A stretch of DNA of 58,071 bases from an uncultured Verrucomicrobia subdivision 3 bacterium (GTDB taxonomy: Bacteria > Verrucomicrobiota > Verrucomicrobiia > Limisphaerales > UBA11358): positions 1 to 58,071 of the forward strand of contig CAISYZ010000058.1 in NCBI GenBank assembly GCA_903889895.1, read 5' to 3'. This document shows positions 18,664 to 26,351 of the stretch, piece by piece (position 1 is the stretch's first letter; the number at the start of each line of letters is the position of its first letter). The notes below the pieces were generated by a model. The model was not told the origin of the DNA and made no database searches. It saw nothing but the letters and a program-made list of their open reading frames with translations. Position numbers and translations under genes: made by a program.

Positions 18664-19236
18664 TTATTTTTTCAATTTCAACGCGTATTCCGCCACGCGC
18701 TTGCCAAGAATTTCGCCCGTCAATTTATCGCCTTCGCTCGGCGCGATGTCCGGCGATTCCTGGCCGGCTTGCGCCATCACGCCGCTGTTGCTGCCGAGGC
18801 GGTTGACGCCGTTCGGTTGCAGGGGCATTTCCGGCTGGCCGATCCAAATCATGCCATGCTGCATCGCCAGCGTGAAAAGATAATGCAGCGTGCTCAACTT
18901 GTCGCCGCTCGGGCTCATCGAAACGGTGAAGCCGGCGGCAATTTTGTCTTTCCACGCGGACGTGAACCATTTGCCGCCGGTGGCATCGGCAAACGCCTTG
19001 AACTGCGCGCTCGGCCCGCCCATGTAAGTCGGCGTGCCAAAGATGATGGCGTCGCTGACGTCGAGCTTGGTGAACACCTCGTCGTTTTTGTAGCGCCCAT
19101 GAACAATGTCCTCACCGTTGATGGCGATGAGGTTGGTTTTCACGCCCGCAACGGACGCCGCGCCTTTGTGGACGGCCTCGGCGAGTTTGGTGGTGTGGCC
19201 GGAGCCGCTGAAGTAGATGACAGATACAGTTGGCAT
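18664..19236 (-). CDS. Flavodoxin-fold NAD(P)H:quinone oxidoreductase-like protein (WrbA-like)
   Basis: A 190-residue protein. The FMN phosphate-binding loop is FSGSGHTTKLAEAV at residues 9-22, and the family stretch IIFGTPTYMGGPSAQFKAFAD follows near residues 64-84. A third FMN loop includes TVSMSPSGDK. Length and motifs fit the WrbA/NADPH-dependent FMN reductase group, which reduces quinones by two electrons to limit redox cycling. It lies 26 bp downstream of the pirin gene on the same strand, and both are divergent from a LysR regulator. This pirin/quinone-reductase/LysR arrangement is typical of electrophile or quinone stress cassettes. Confidence 0.87.
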   Translation of the reverse strand: MPTVSVIYFSGSGHTTKLAEAVHKGAASVAGVKTNLIAINGEDIVHGRYKNDEVFTKLDVSDAIIFGTPTYMGGPSAQFKAFADATGGKWFTSAWKDKIAAGFTVSMSPSGDKLSTLHYLFTLAMQHGMIWIGQPEMPLQPNGVNRLGSNSGVMAQAGQESPDIAPSEGDKLTGEILGKRVAEYALKLKK

Positions 19237-19262
19237 TTTATTTTTCCTTTCCTGGTTTGGTT

Positions 19263-19958
19263 TTAGTTTAGATCGAACAACAAAACTTGCGACGGTTTGG
19301 TCGCGGTGATTTCTAGCACACTTTCTTCGCTCACGCCAATGGCGTCGCCGCCGGCGAGCTTGGTGCCGTTGATGCTCACTTCGCCTTCAGCGATGTGAAC
19401 CCACGCGTGCCGGTCTTGCGCCAGCGTGTGCGAAACTTTTTGGCCCGCATCCAATTTGCCGAGCAGCAAATCCGCGTCTTGATGAATTTCAAACGAACCA
19501 TCGCGGCCGGTCTTGCTGGCGACGAGATGTAGTTTTCCGGTTTCCGCCTTGGTGAAATTTCTTTCAGCGTAACGCGGCTTCACGCCCTTCGCGTCCGGCT
19601 TGATCCAGATTTGCAGCAGGCGCGTGGCTTCCGTTTTTGACGGATTGAACTCGCTGTGTTCCACGCCGGAGCCGGCGGCCATGTATTGAAATTCACTGGG
19701 CTTGATCACGCGACCGTTGCCCATGGAATCACGATGTTGCAACGCGCCGCTCAAGACGTAGCTGATGATCTCCATGTCGCGGTGCGGATGTGTGCCGAAA
19801 CCCATGCCGGGCAAAATGAGGTCGTCGTTGATGACGCGCAGGCTGCGGTAGCCCTGCCATTGCGCATCATAATAATCCGCAAAACTGAAGGTGAAATAGC
19901 TGTCCAGCCAGCCGTGGTTGACGTGGCCACGCTCATTGCTCTTTCGAATAATCATCAT
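19263..19958 (-). CDS. Pirin-family bicupin protein (YhhW-like)
   Basis: A 231-residue bicupin. The N-terminal cupin carries the metal-binding set HPHRDMEIISYVLSG, HRD and GVEHSEFN (three His and one Glu), so an iron site is intact. The C-terminal cupin begins near residue 150. Length matches the bacterial YhhW-type pirins, some of which oxidise quercetin. The ATG at 19958 is preferred because AAGGTG lies 5 bp upstream; the GTG two codons earlier would overlap that site. It is first in an operon with the flavodoxin-like gene, with divergent control by LysR likely. Confidence 0.9.
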   Translation of the reverse strand: MMIIRKSNERGHVNHGWLDSYFTFSFADYYDAQWQGYRSLRVINDDLILPGMGFGTHPHRDMEIISYVLSGALQHRDSMGNGRVIKPSEFQYMAAGSGVEHSEFNPSKTEATRLLQIWIKPDAKGVKPRYAERNFTKAETGKLHLVASKTGRDGSFEIHQDADLLLGKLDAGQKVSHTLAQDRHAWVHIAEGEVSINGTKLAGGDAIGVSEESVLEITATKPSQVLLFDLN

Positions 19959-20005
19959 GGACACACCTTACGTGGCGCCGGCGATTTGGTGAAATACCAT
20001 GTTGC

Positions 20006-20033
20006 TTGCCTGACTATAACTTAAAGCTATACT
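20006..20033 (+). promoter_or_regulatory. LysR-type operator and promoter between pirin and lysR genes
   Basis: A 17-bp inverted repeat at 20015-20031 (TATAACTT-A-AAGCTATA, seven of eight pairs matching) has the spacing of a LysR-type T-N11-A box. It overlaps a candidate promoter for the regulator, TTGCCT (20006-20011) with a 16-bp spacer to TATACT (20028-20033). The predicted transcript would start only a few bases before the ATG at 20043. Position between divergent genes fits autoregulation plus control of the pirin operon. Confidence 0.6.
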
Positions 20034-20042
20034 AGAATTCGC

Positions 20043-20924
20043 ATGGAATTACGCCATCTCCGTTACTATGTTGCCGTGGCCGAGGCTGAAAACGTCTCGC
20101 GCGCGGCGCTAAAGCTGCATGTCTCGCAGCCGGGCATAAGCCGCCAAATCCGCGACCTCGAAGATGAAATCGGCTTTCAACTGTTGGAGCGCAGCGCAAA
20201 ATCCGTGCGGCTGACGCCGGCGGGCAAAGTTTTTCTAAAGGAAACGCGCGAAGTTTTATTGCACGTCGAGGCGGCGGTGAACAAGGCGCGGGCCATTGCC
20301 AAAGGCGGTGGCGGCGAGATTCACGTCGGCTACGCACCGTCACTCACGGTGCAGATTTTGCCGGCGATGCTGCGGAAATTTCAGGATGCCTTTCCCGACG
20401 TGCGCGTGGCGCTGCATGACTTGTCGTCGGAGGAAATGCTGTTGCAGCTCGCCGCCGGGAAATTGCAGGTGGCGCTCACCGTTCCTCCGCCGGCCAAAAT
20501 GTTGCGTGGACTTGCGTTCGTGGAAATCGCCCGCTACGCGATGGTGGTGGCGGTCGCACCGAATCATCCGTTGGGCAAATTCAAAGCTGTCACGCTTCGT
20601 CAGGTTGCGCCCGAACGGCTGATCGGTTTGAACCGCACGGATTATCCTGAATATCACTTCGAGACGCGCAAGCTGTTTGCGGCGTCCGGCCTAAAGCCAA
20701 ATTTTGCCGAGGAGCACGAAGGCGGCACCGGCATCGTTGCCGCTGTCGAAGCCGGACGCGGCATCGCGCTGGTGCCGAGCAGCCTCGCATGCATCGTCGG
20801 CACGCGGGTGAAACTGATTCCGCTCAAGCCGGCGCTGCCGCCGATTCGGGTCGGTGCCTTGTGGCTCAAGAAAAAAACCTCCGCGCTGGTGGAAAAATTT
20901 ATCGCGGCGGCGAAGGCAGATTAG
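20043..20924 (+). CDS. LysR-family transcriptional regulator
   Basis: A 293-residue protein of normal family length. The winged HTH is at residues 1-60 (MELRHLRYYVAVAEAENVSRAALKLHVSQPGISRQIRDLE), followed by the LysR linker helix and a periplasmic-binding-protein-like effector domain from about residue 90 (GEIHVGYAPSLTVQILP; IVAAVEAGRGIALVPSS). The start ATG lies 12 bp after an inverted repeat that probably is its operator. The divergent pirin/flavodoxin-like operon is the expected target. Effector unknown. Confidence 0.93.
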   Translation: MELRHLRYYVAVAEAENVSRAALKLHVSQPGISRQIRDLEDEIGFQLLERSAKSVRLTPAGKVFLKETREVLLHVEAAVNKARAIAKGGGGEIHVGYAPSLTVQILPAMLRKFQDAFPDVRVALHDLSSEEMLLQLAAGKLQVALTVPPPAKMLRGLAFVEIARYAMVVAVAPNHPLGKFKAVTLRQVAPERLIGLNRTDYPEYHFETRKLFAASGLKPNFAEEHEGGTGIVAAVEAGRGIALVPSSLACIVGTRVKLIPLKPALPPIRVGALWLKKKTSALVEKFIAAAKAD

Positions 20925-20974
20925 CGCGACGCGCTTGCCTCGGACGGCGGTTGCGGGTATTTGATTTCAAATTC

Positions 20975-21355
20975 ATGGGCCGGACGTATCACTTTGAATG
21001 TCCGTATTGTCACTACCGCGCCAAAGTTTCCGGCGGCGCGGACAGCGGCAGCCATTGCGAGGTGCAGACGGTGGTGTGTCGCGACTGCCGGGAATTGCTG
21101 GATGTCTTCACCAAATTGCGACAGCGCGCGGGCGTGGCGGAGAAAATAAGATTTCCCGGTTTTTTTCGGCCAGAAATTCCGCCGGTGGTTTTGCGCGACA
21201 GTGCAGCCAATCAGCGGCTGGTCTGGCAGAAGTTTCCGCCGGCCTGCCCGGTGGCGGCCAAACATTTTGTGGAACCGTGGCGCGATCCGGGCCGCTGCCC
21301 GCGCTGCGGGAATTTCATGGAAAAAAACGGCCTGCCTTATCGGCTGTGGGATTGA
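20975..21355 (+). CDS. Conserved hypothetical zinc-ribbon protein
   Basis: A 126-residue protein starting MGRTYHFECPYCHYRAKV. The in-frame upstream extension runs into lysR and is not counted. Three CXXC knuckles are visible: CPYC (residues 9-12), CRDC (about 36-39) and CPRC near residue 108. The first two could form one zinc ribbon; the third has no obvious partner pair within the protein. The C-terminal EKNGLPYRLWD is distinctive. I recognise the look of a small zinc-ribbon family in Verrucomicrobiota but know no function. It follows lysR by 50 bp and converges with the TIR gene. Confidence 0.72.
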   Translation: MGRTYHFECPYCHYRAKVSGGADSGSHCEVQTVVCRDCRELLDVFTKLRQRAGVAEKIRFPGFFRPEIPPVVLRDSAANQRLVWQKFPPACPVAAKHFVEPWRDPGRCPRCGNFMEKNGLPYRLWD

Positions 21356-21386
21356 GACAAGTTACCGCAACAGTCGGGAATCACTT

Positions 21387-23426
21387 TTACTGCGGTGACG
21401 GGGTTTGAGCCGAACCGTTTGTGGGATTCAATGACATTTCACTTTCTTCGGGGACAATTGTCGAAGTCTCAGAATCTGCGTTCAGAAGAAACTTGGTCCA
21501 TGGCCATGAGGTTTTTCGCAGCTGGATGATTGCTGGCGGCAGGTCCATCCGATTGATCCATTCCCAAGCGGCAAACGGCTCAGCCTGCAACCACAACCGG
21601 GCCAGCACCGCGGCGCGGCCGACACCGTCCGGCAAAGATTCAGTCAGCACCAGCGCGGCGGGAACATCCGTTTTGGCGAGTTCATCAATGCAGGCTTCCA
21701 GTGCTTTGCTTTTAGTCTCGCTGTCCGGCAACTGGCAAACCCAATGGATGGCTTCCGGCAAATTGGTCTTCATCCATTTATCTAGCACGGCGAGTTGAAA
21801 ATAGCTGCGTTGCGAGTCATTCACGATGACTGCAGACGCCGCCAGCGCCTCGGAAATTTGCTCAATTGGAATTCCCGAAACCAGTTCATCCAAGCTGCGC
21901 CGCCGATTTTCCGCTTGCTCCGCGCCGCCGATTTTTTGCAGCACCAGCCGGACCGATTCCACGCCGCCGGTGGCCTGCTCAAATTTTCCAGCCGCTTCCG
22001 CCGACGCGGTGGCCAGAGCTTGGTTGGTGACCCGACGCTGCCGCAGGGCCTCGCCCGCGGCCAGCAAGGCCAGCACCGCCAAAAGCGCGAAAATTTTGGT
22101 CAGACGTCGCGCATTCCGGCTTTGGTTTTGGATTTTCTGAACTTCAGCCTCGGCGGCTTTAATCTGGTTTTGAATATCCCGGGTCAGGTTCTGGATATCC
22201 TGAACTTGCTCCTTCGCGGCGCGGGCTTGGTTCTGAAATTCTTGAACCTGGCGTTGCGCGGCCAGAAATTTTTCCTCGCCGGCCTGCGCCTGCTGGCGAG
22301 CGGCTTCGAGCTGGCTTTGAGGGTTCTGGGATTCCTGCGACGGGCTTGGATCCGCAGGTGGAAGATTTTGGAGCTCCAGAACTTTGTTCTCCGCCACGCG
22401 GGCTTGCTGGCGGGACGCCTCAAACTGGTTCCGCATTTCCTGCGCCTGATTCTGCGCTTCCAAAGCCTTGCTTTCTGCGGCGAGCACCCGCTGGCGGGCA
22501 TCTTCCAGTTGGGCTTGCGTGTCCTGGAATTTATTTTGTAATTCCTGAAGCTGCCTTTTGGCTTCGTGCGTCTGGCTCTGAGCTTCCCGCACCTGGTTTT
22601 GCGCGTCCTGAATCTGGCCCTCAATCTCGCGCGGCAATTTTTGATTTTCCAGCGACTGTTGCTGCGCAATCTGCAATTGCCGACGGGCTTCCTCGGCTTG
22701 CGTCTGCGCTTCCCGCGCCTGCTGTTGAGCCACGGCCAAATCAAAGAAATGACGTTTTTGTTCCCGCCACCACAAGCCATTGAACCCGACCCCGAGCAGC
22801 AAGGCGATCAACTGAACTTTGGCCATCTCCAAGTCGGCTTCGGCGTAGCGGTGATCGGTAGCGAGAATCTCCCGTTTCTCCGCGCCATGGCGGGCATCCA
22901 CAAAAATGAATTTCCCCGCTCGCCGCGTGGTATCCAGCGTGCCATCTGGCAACACCGGGTGCCGCAACGCGGGCACAAAACATTCGGCCGATCCGTTCGG
23001 CTGGTCGCCCTCGCTGGCATTGGGTTCACCGGCGATCACGATGGGCAAAATCTGCCCGTCACGCCCGAGCTGCTTGAAATAACGCACCACTTCATTCACC
23101 TGTTGGCTTTGAGCCGAACGCGGTGAACAGACCACAAGCAGACAGACCGACTGCTCCAAAGCCTGCCGAATTTCCGCGCTCAAGGTGCCACCCTCGGCCA
23201 GCTCTGTTTCATCCCGGAAAATGGGTGCGATGCGTTCAGGAATGATTTCCCCGCGGCCATTGACTTGGCCTGCGAATTCCGCCGGCACGGCAAACGTCTT
23301 CAGCGCGTCGTTCAACCAGTTGCCCCAGCACCGGCGGTCTGCCACCGGTGAATCGGAACGCAGCGCACGATTGTCCTGAGGGCTGTAACTGAGGAAAGCC
23401 CAAAATTTAGTTTCGGTATCGGTCAT
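21387..23426 (-). CDS. TIR-domain protein with long coiled coil, TM helix and helical-repeat C-terminus
   Basis: A 679-residue protein. The TIR_2-type domain occupies residues about 5-215 (WAFLSYSPQDNRA at 9-21; FRDETELAEGG at 70-80; SVCLLVVCSPRS at 93-104). E112 in QVNEVVRYF aligns with the catalytic Glu of NAD-cleaving TIRs, though the usual Trp before it is absent. ECFVPALR at 149-156 is typical of the bacterial TIR family with long inserts. Residues 228-438 are a Gln/Ala/Glu-rich coiled coil built of 11-residue near-repeats (ARxQAQExxNQ). A membrane helix is at 442-460. Residues 475-640 have helical repeats (PEAIHWVCQLPDSETKSKALE). It may be a membrane-tethered signalling or abortive-infection-like protein; no known defence partner gene adjoins. 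Confidence 0.82.
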   Translation of the reverse strand: MTDTETKFWAFLSYSPQDNRALRSDSPVADRRCWGNWLNDALKTFAVPAEFAGQVNGRGEIIPERIAPIFRDETELAEGGTLSAEIRQALEQSVCLLVVCSPRSAQSQQVNEVVRYFKQLGRDGQILPIVIAGEPNASEGDQPNGSAECFVPALRHPVLPDGTLDTTRRAGKFIFVDARHGAEKREILATDHRYAEADLEMAKVQLIALLLGVGFNGLWWREQKRHFFDLAVAQQQAREAQTQAEEARRQLQIAQQQSLENQKLPREIEGQIQDAQNQVREAQSQTHEAKRQLQELQNKFQDTQAQLEDARQRVLAAESKALEAQNQAQEMRNQFEASRQQARVAENKVLELQNLPPADPSPSQESQNPQSQLEAARQQAQAGEEKFLAAQRQVQEFQNQARAAKEQVQDIQNLTRDIQNQIKAAEAEVQKIQNQSRNARRLTKIFALLAVLALLAAGEALRQRRVTNQALATASAEAAGKFEQATGGVESVRLVLQKIGGAEQAENRRRSLDELVSGIPIEQISEALAASAVIVNDSQRSYFQLAVLDKWMKTNLPEAIHWVCQLPDSETKSKALEACIDELAKTDVPAALVLTESLPDGVGRAAVLARLWLQAEPFAAWEWINRMDLPPAIIQLRKTSWPWTKFLLNADSETSTIVPEESEMSLNPTNGSAQTPSPQ

Positions 23427-23570
23427 GCCAAGCGGATTAGAATAAATTTTAAAAGCGGCCGAATCAATTCTGCGCTGAAAATTTTACGCGCCCACTGACA
23501 AGCGTGGCTTGCATAAGCCTCAATCTTCTCCCAAAGACCAAATATTTCATGGAATTATGAGGAACTGCCA

Positions 23571-24590
23571 CTAGCGCAAAACAGCGGCGCGATAGTCGCG
23601 CGGCGTCATCCGAAATCGTCTGCGGAAGGCGGTGGCAAAATACTGGCTGGAGTTAAAACCGTTCTGAAAAGCAATTTCTGTCACCGGCAGCCTCGCGTTT
23701 TCCTTGAGCTGGCGCGCCGCCATCTCCAGCCGGCACTCATTGAGGTATTCAATGGGACCAATATTGACGAGCTCGCGGCAGTATTTACAGAATGCAGTGA
23801 TGCCCATGCCACAACGATCCGACATCTTCTGTAACGTCCACGGCTGGCTGCAACTCGCCGGGTTGTCGGTCAAATCGCGCAAAAATAATTCCACGGTCCT
23901 GCGCCGCGATGTGAGATCGGGGTTCTGCTCGGTCTGCTGTTCCGTGAGCGCGACAAGAATGCTCAAAAGCAGTTGGTTCAACAGCGTAATCATTTGTGAT
24001 TCGACATGCGCCTGGTTCCAATTAACCAAGGCACCGCCCAGCCCGCGAAAGGCGGAGCCGACTGCGGGCGATGAATCCCAGACGACGTTTTCATTATACC
24101 GCAGCTTGCGGGTCAGTTCCGCCTTGTCCTGGGCGGTTAGCGTCACCCAACGCGGCCAGCGCCAGTCTTGATTGGGGCGCCGCACGCCGACATCCAGGAT
24201 GAGCCAATGCAGCTTTCCGGGGCCGATATTCGGCGCGCCCAGCTTGTGCAACTGCCAAGGCCGCGTGATGGTGAACTGACCCGAGTGAAGTTTAAAATTC
24301 TTCGTCTCGACAGAAAAATCCATCGCGCCGGTTTCAAGAAAGCAAATTTCCACACCCTCATTGCGGTGGGCTTCGAGTCCCCAGTCCTGTGCGCCCGTGC
24401 CGTTCCAGAACCCGATACTGGTGATACCAGGAAGCTGATCCGGATGCATTAAAACACCAGGATAATAGCCCCTGGAAAGCGCCTGCATCTGAATCTTGCC
24501 CCCGCGCACGGCCGCGGACTGCGGCGCGCAAGAATCGATCTTGAAATGAGATTTCCGCCCGCGATAAATGGGCGCAACTGACGCTGACAT
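23571..24590 (-). CDS. AraC-family transcriptional regulator
   Basis: A 339-residue protein. The N-terminal part (residues about 55-130) is a cupin-like sensor (EGVEICFLETGAMDFSVE, GQFTITRPWQLHKLG). The C-terminal 100 residues form two HTH motifs of AraC type (LQKMSDRCGMGITAFCKYCRE; VTEIAFQNGFNSSQYFATAFRRRFRMTPRDYR). The start codon lies 75 bp from the first gene of the divergent fucose operon, so it is the obvious regulator of that operon, probably sensing a sugar or pathway intermediate. The TIR gene 144 bp downstream on the same strand is not obviously linked. Confidence 0.9.
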   Translation of the reverse strand: MSASVAPIYRGRKSHFKIDSCAPQSAAVRGGKIQMQALSRGYYPGVLMHPDQLPGITSIGFWNGTGAQDWGLEAHRNEGVEICFLETGAMDFSVETKNFKLHSGQFTITRPWQLHKLGAPNIGPGKLHWLILDVGVRRPNQDWRWPRWVTLTAQDKAELTRKLRYNENVVWDSSPAVGSAFRGLGGALVNWNQAHVESQMITLLNQLLLSILVALTEQQTEQNPDLTSRRRTVELFLRDLTDNPASCSQPWTLQKMSDRCGMGITAFCKYCRELVNIGPIEYLNECRLEMAARQLKENARLPVTEIAFQNGFNSSQYFATAFRRRFRMTPRDYRAAVLR

Positions 24591-24595
24591 GCATG

Positions 24596-24618
24596 TTCAT
24601 TATCCTTCACCGAATGAA
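24596..24618. promoter_or_regulatory. Inverted repeat in the araC / fucosidase intergenic region
   Basis: TTCATT (24596-24601) and AATGAA (24613-24618) form a 6-bp inverted repeat with an 11-bp spacer, within the 75 bp separating the divergent AraC gene and the 12-gene operon. AraC proteins usually bind direct repeats, so assignment to the regulator is uncertain. Confidence 0.3.
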
Positions 24619-24665
24619 TTTGCAAGACCGGAAGCGCCGCCTCGGGCAAACTTCTACTTCATCCA

Positions 24666-26351
24666 ATGAAAAAAATAATCTGCATGGGGCTGCTCGGCTG
24701 TGCGCTGACTTGGTCGGTTCACCCGGAAACTGCCAACTCCAATTTAGCCACGCATTCTTGGCCACCGGCCAATCCAGCCGCCGTCGCGCACTGGCAGTCA
24801 TTACGCTTCGGCATGTTCATTCATTGGGGGCCGGTGAGCTTGACCGGCCACGAAATCGGCTGGTCGCGCGGCGCTGAAACGCCAATTGCGGTTTACGACA
24901 ACCTTTACAAGCAATTCAACCCGACAAATTTCAACGCCGACGAATGGGTGGGCATCGCCAAGGCCGCCGGCATGAAATACATCGTGCTGACGACGAAGCA
25001 TCACGACGGCTTTTGTTTGTGGGACACGAAGCTGACGGATTACAACATCATGCACACGCCGTTCCATCGCGACGTGGTGAAAGAACTGGCCGCCGCGTGC
25101 AAGAAACAGGGCATCGAATTTGGCGCGTATTATTCCGTGACCGACTGGTATGACCAAGATTGGCCGGTGACTAGTCCCGCTGGCAAAGTGAAGCGTGAGA
25201 AGTCCGACCTCGATGCTTACGAAAAATATTTGCAAGGCCAGATCACCGAACTGATTCAAAACTACGGCCCGCTCATCACGGTTTGGAATGATGTGTCGGC
25301 GATGTATGGCAAGCGCGGCGCAGAGACCATCAAAATGGTTCGCCAGCTCCAGCCTAACATTCTCATCAACAACCGCACCGGCGACGGCGGCGACTACGAC
25401 ACGCCGGAGCAGAAAATCGGCAAATTCCAACTGGATCGTCCGTGGGAATCCTGCATGACCGTTTCCAAACACAACGCCTGGGCTTGGGGCGGCGCGAAGG
25501 ACGGCGTGAAGCCGGTGTCCGCGTGCCTTGAAATGCTCATCCTGGGCGCGGGCGGTGACGGAAATATTTTGCTCAACGTCGGCCCGCGGCCCGACGGCGT
25601 GATTGATCCCGCGCAGGCGAGCTTGCTGAAAGAAGTTGGCGTCTGGCTCGCGAAAAACGGCGAGAGCATTTACGGCACGCGCGGCGGGCCGTGGAAACCG
25701 ACCCAGTCCATCGCCAGCACGCGCAAGGACAACACGATTTATCTGCACGTCATGAAATCGGAAAATGGCAAAGTGGAATTGCCCGCATTGCCGGCGGAAA
25801 TCAAATCTGCCTCGCTGCTCAATGGCACTAAAGTTGAGTTCAGTCAGAACAACGGAAAACTTTCCATCACCATTCCGCCGGCTGCACTCGAACCAATGGA
25901 CACCATTGTTAAAATTGAAGTGGATCGCCCGGCGATGAAAATTCCGGTGCTGACGGCCGCCTCCGAAGTCAAAGCCACCGCATCCAATGTGTTCCAAGGC
26001 CAAAATGCAGAATATGGCCCGCAACAAGCCTTCGACAACAACCCGCAGACGCGTTGGGCAACCGACAGCGGCACAAAGCAATGTTGGATTGCCGCTGATT
26101 TGGGCAAGGCTGCAATAATCCAGAGCGTCCGCATATCAGAAGCCGCGGGTTTCACCGACCGCATTGCAAAATTTGAATTTCAATACCGCGACGGCGGTGA
26201 GTGGAAAACAATTTTCAACGGCACCAAAATCAGCGCCAACTTCCAGAAGAAATTCGAGCCGGTGACCGCCAGGGAATTCCGCCTGAACATTCTCGACGCG
26301 ACCGAAGGCCCGACCATAGCGGAGATTGAGTTGGGCGAAAAACAGCCATGA
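24666..26351 (+). CDS. Secreted alpha-L-fucosidase, GH29, with C-terminal F5/8-type (CBM32-like) domain
   Basis: A 561-residue protein with a signal peptide (MKKIICMGLLGCALTWSVHP...). Residues 35-350 are the GH29 TIM barrel: FGMFIHWGPVSLTGHEIGW, VLTTKHHDGFCLWD, and the nucleophile D209 in YGPLITVWND. LNVGPRPDG is the usual GH29 loop. Residues 430-561 form a discoidin/F5/8-like domain (AFDNNPQTRWATD; FRLNILDATEGPTIAEIELG), expected to bind galacto-configured glycans. It hydrolyses terminal alpha-L-fucose from glycans outside the cytoplasm. It is first in the operon and its stop overlaps the symporter start by 4 bp. Confidence 0.93.
   Translation: MKKIICMGLLGCALTWSVHPETANSNLATHSWPPANPAAVAHWQSLRFGMFIHWGPVSLTGHEIGWSRGAETPIAVYDNLYKQFNPTNFNADEWVGIAKAAGMKYIVLTTKHHDGFCLWDTKLTDYNIMHTPFHRDVVKELAAACKKQGIEFGAYYSVTDWYDQDWPVTSPAGKVKREKSDLDAYEKYLQGQITELIQNYGPLITVWNDVSAMYGKRGAETIKMVRQLQPNILINNRTGDGGDYDTPEQKIGKFQLDRPWESCMTVSKHNAWAWGGAKDGVKPVSACLEMLILGAGGDGNILLNVGPRPDGVIDPAQASLLKEVGVWLAKNGESIYGTRGGPWKPTQSIASTRKDNTIYLHVMKSENGKVELPALPAEIKSASLLNGTKVEFSQNNGKLSITIPPAALEPMDTIVKIEVDRPAMKIPVLTAASEVKATASNVFQGQNAEYGPQQAFDNNPQTRWATDSGTKQCWIAADLGKAAIIQSVRISEAAGFTDRIAKFEFQYRDGGEWKTIFNGTKISANFQKKFEPVTAREFRLNILDATEGPTIAEIELGEKQP

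Noticed and set aside
21361..21399. Terminator between the zinc-ribbon and TIR genes
   Set aside because: The stem (GTTACCGCA with TGCGGTGAC) has one mismatch and a 21-nt loop, no T-run, and overlaps the end of the TIR coding sequence.
24801..26081. A 426-codon minus-strand frame across the first fucosidase
   Set aside because: It is antisense to an intact GH29 gene with catalytic motifs and has no domain of its own.
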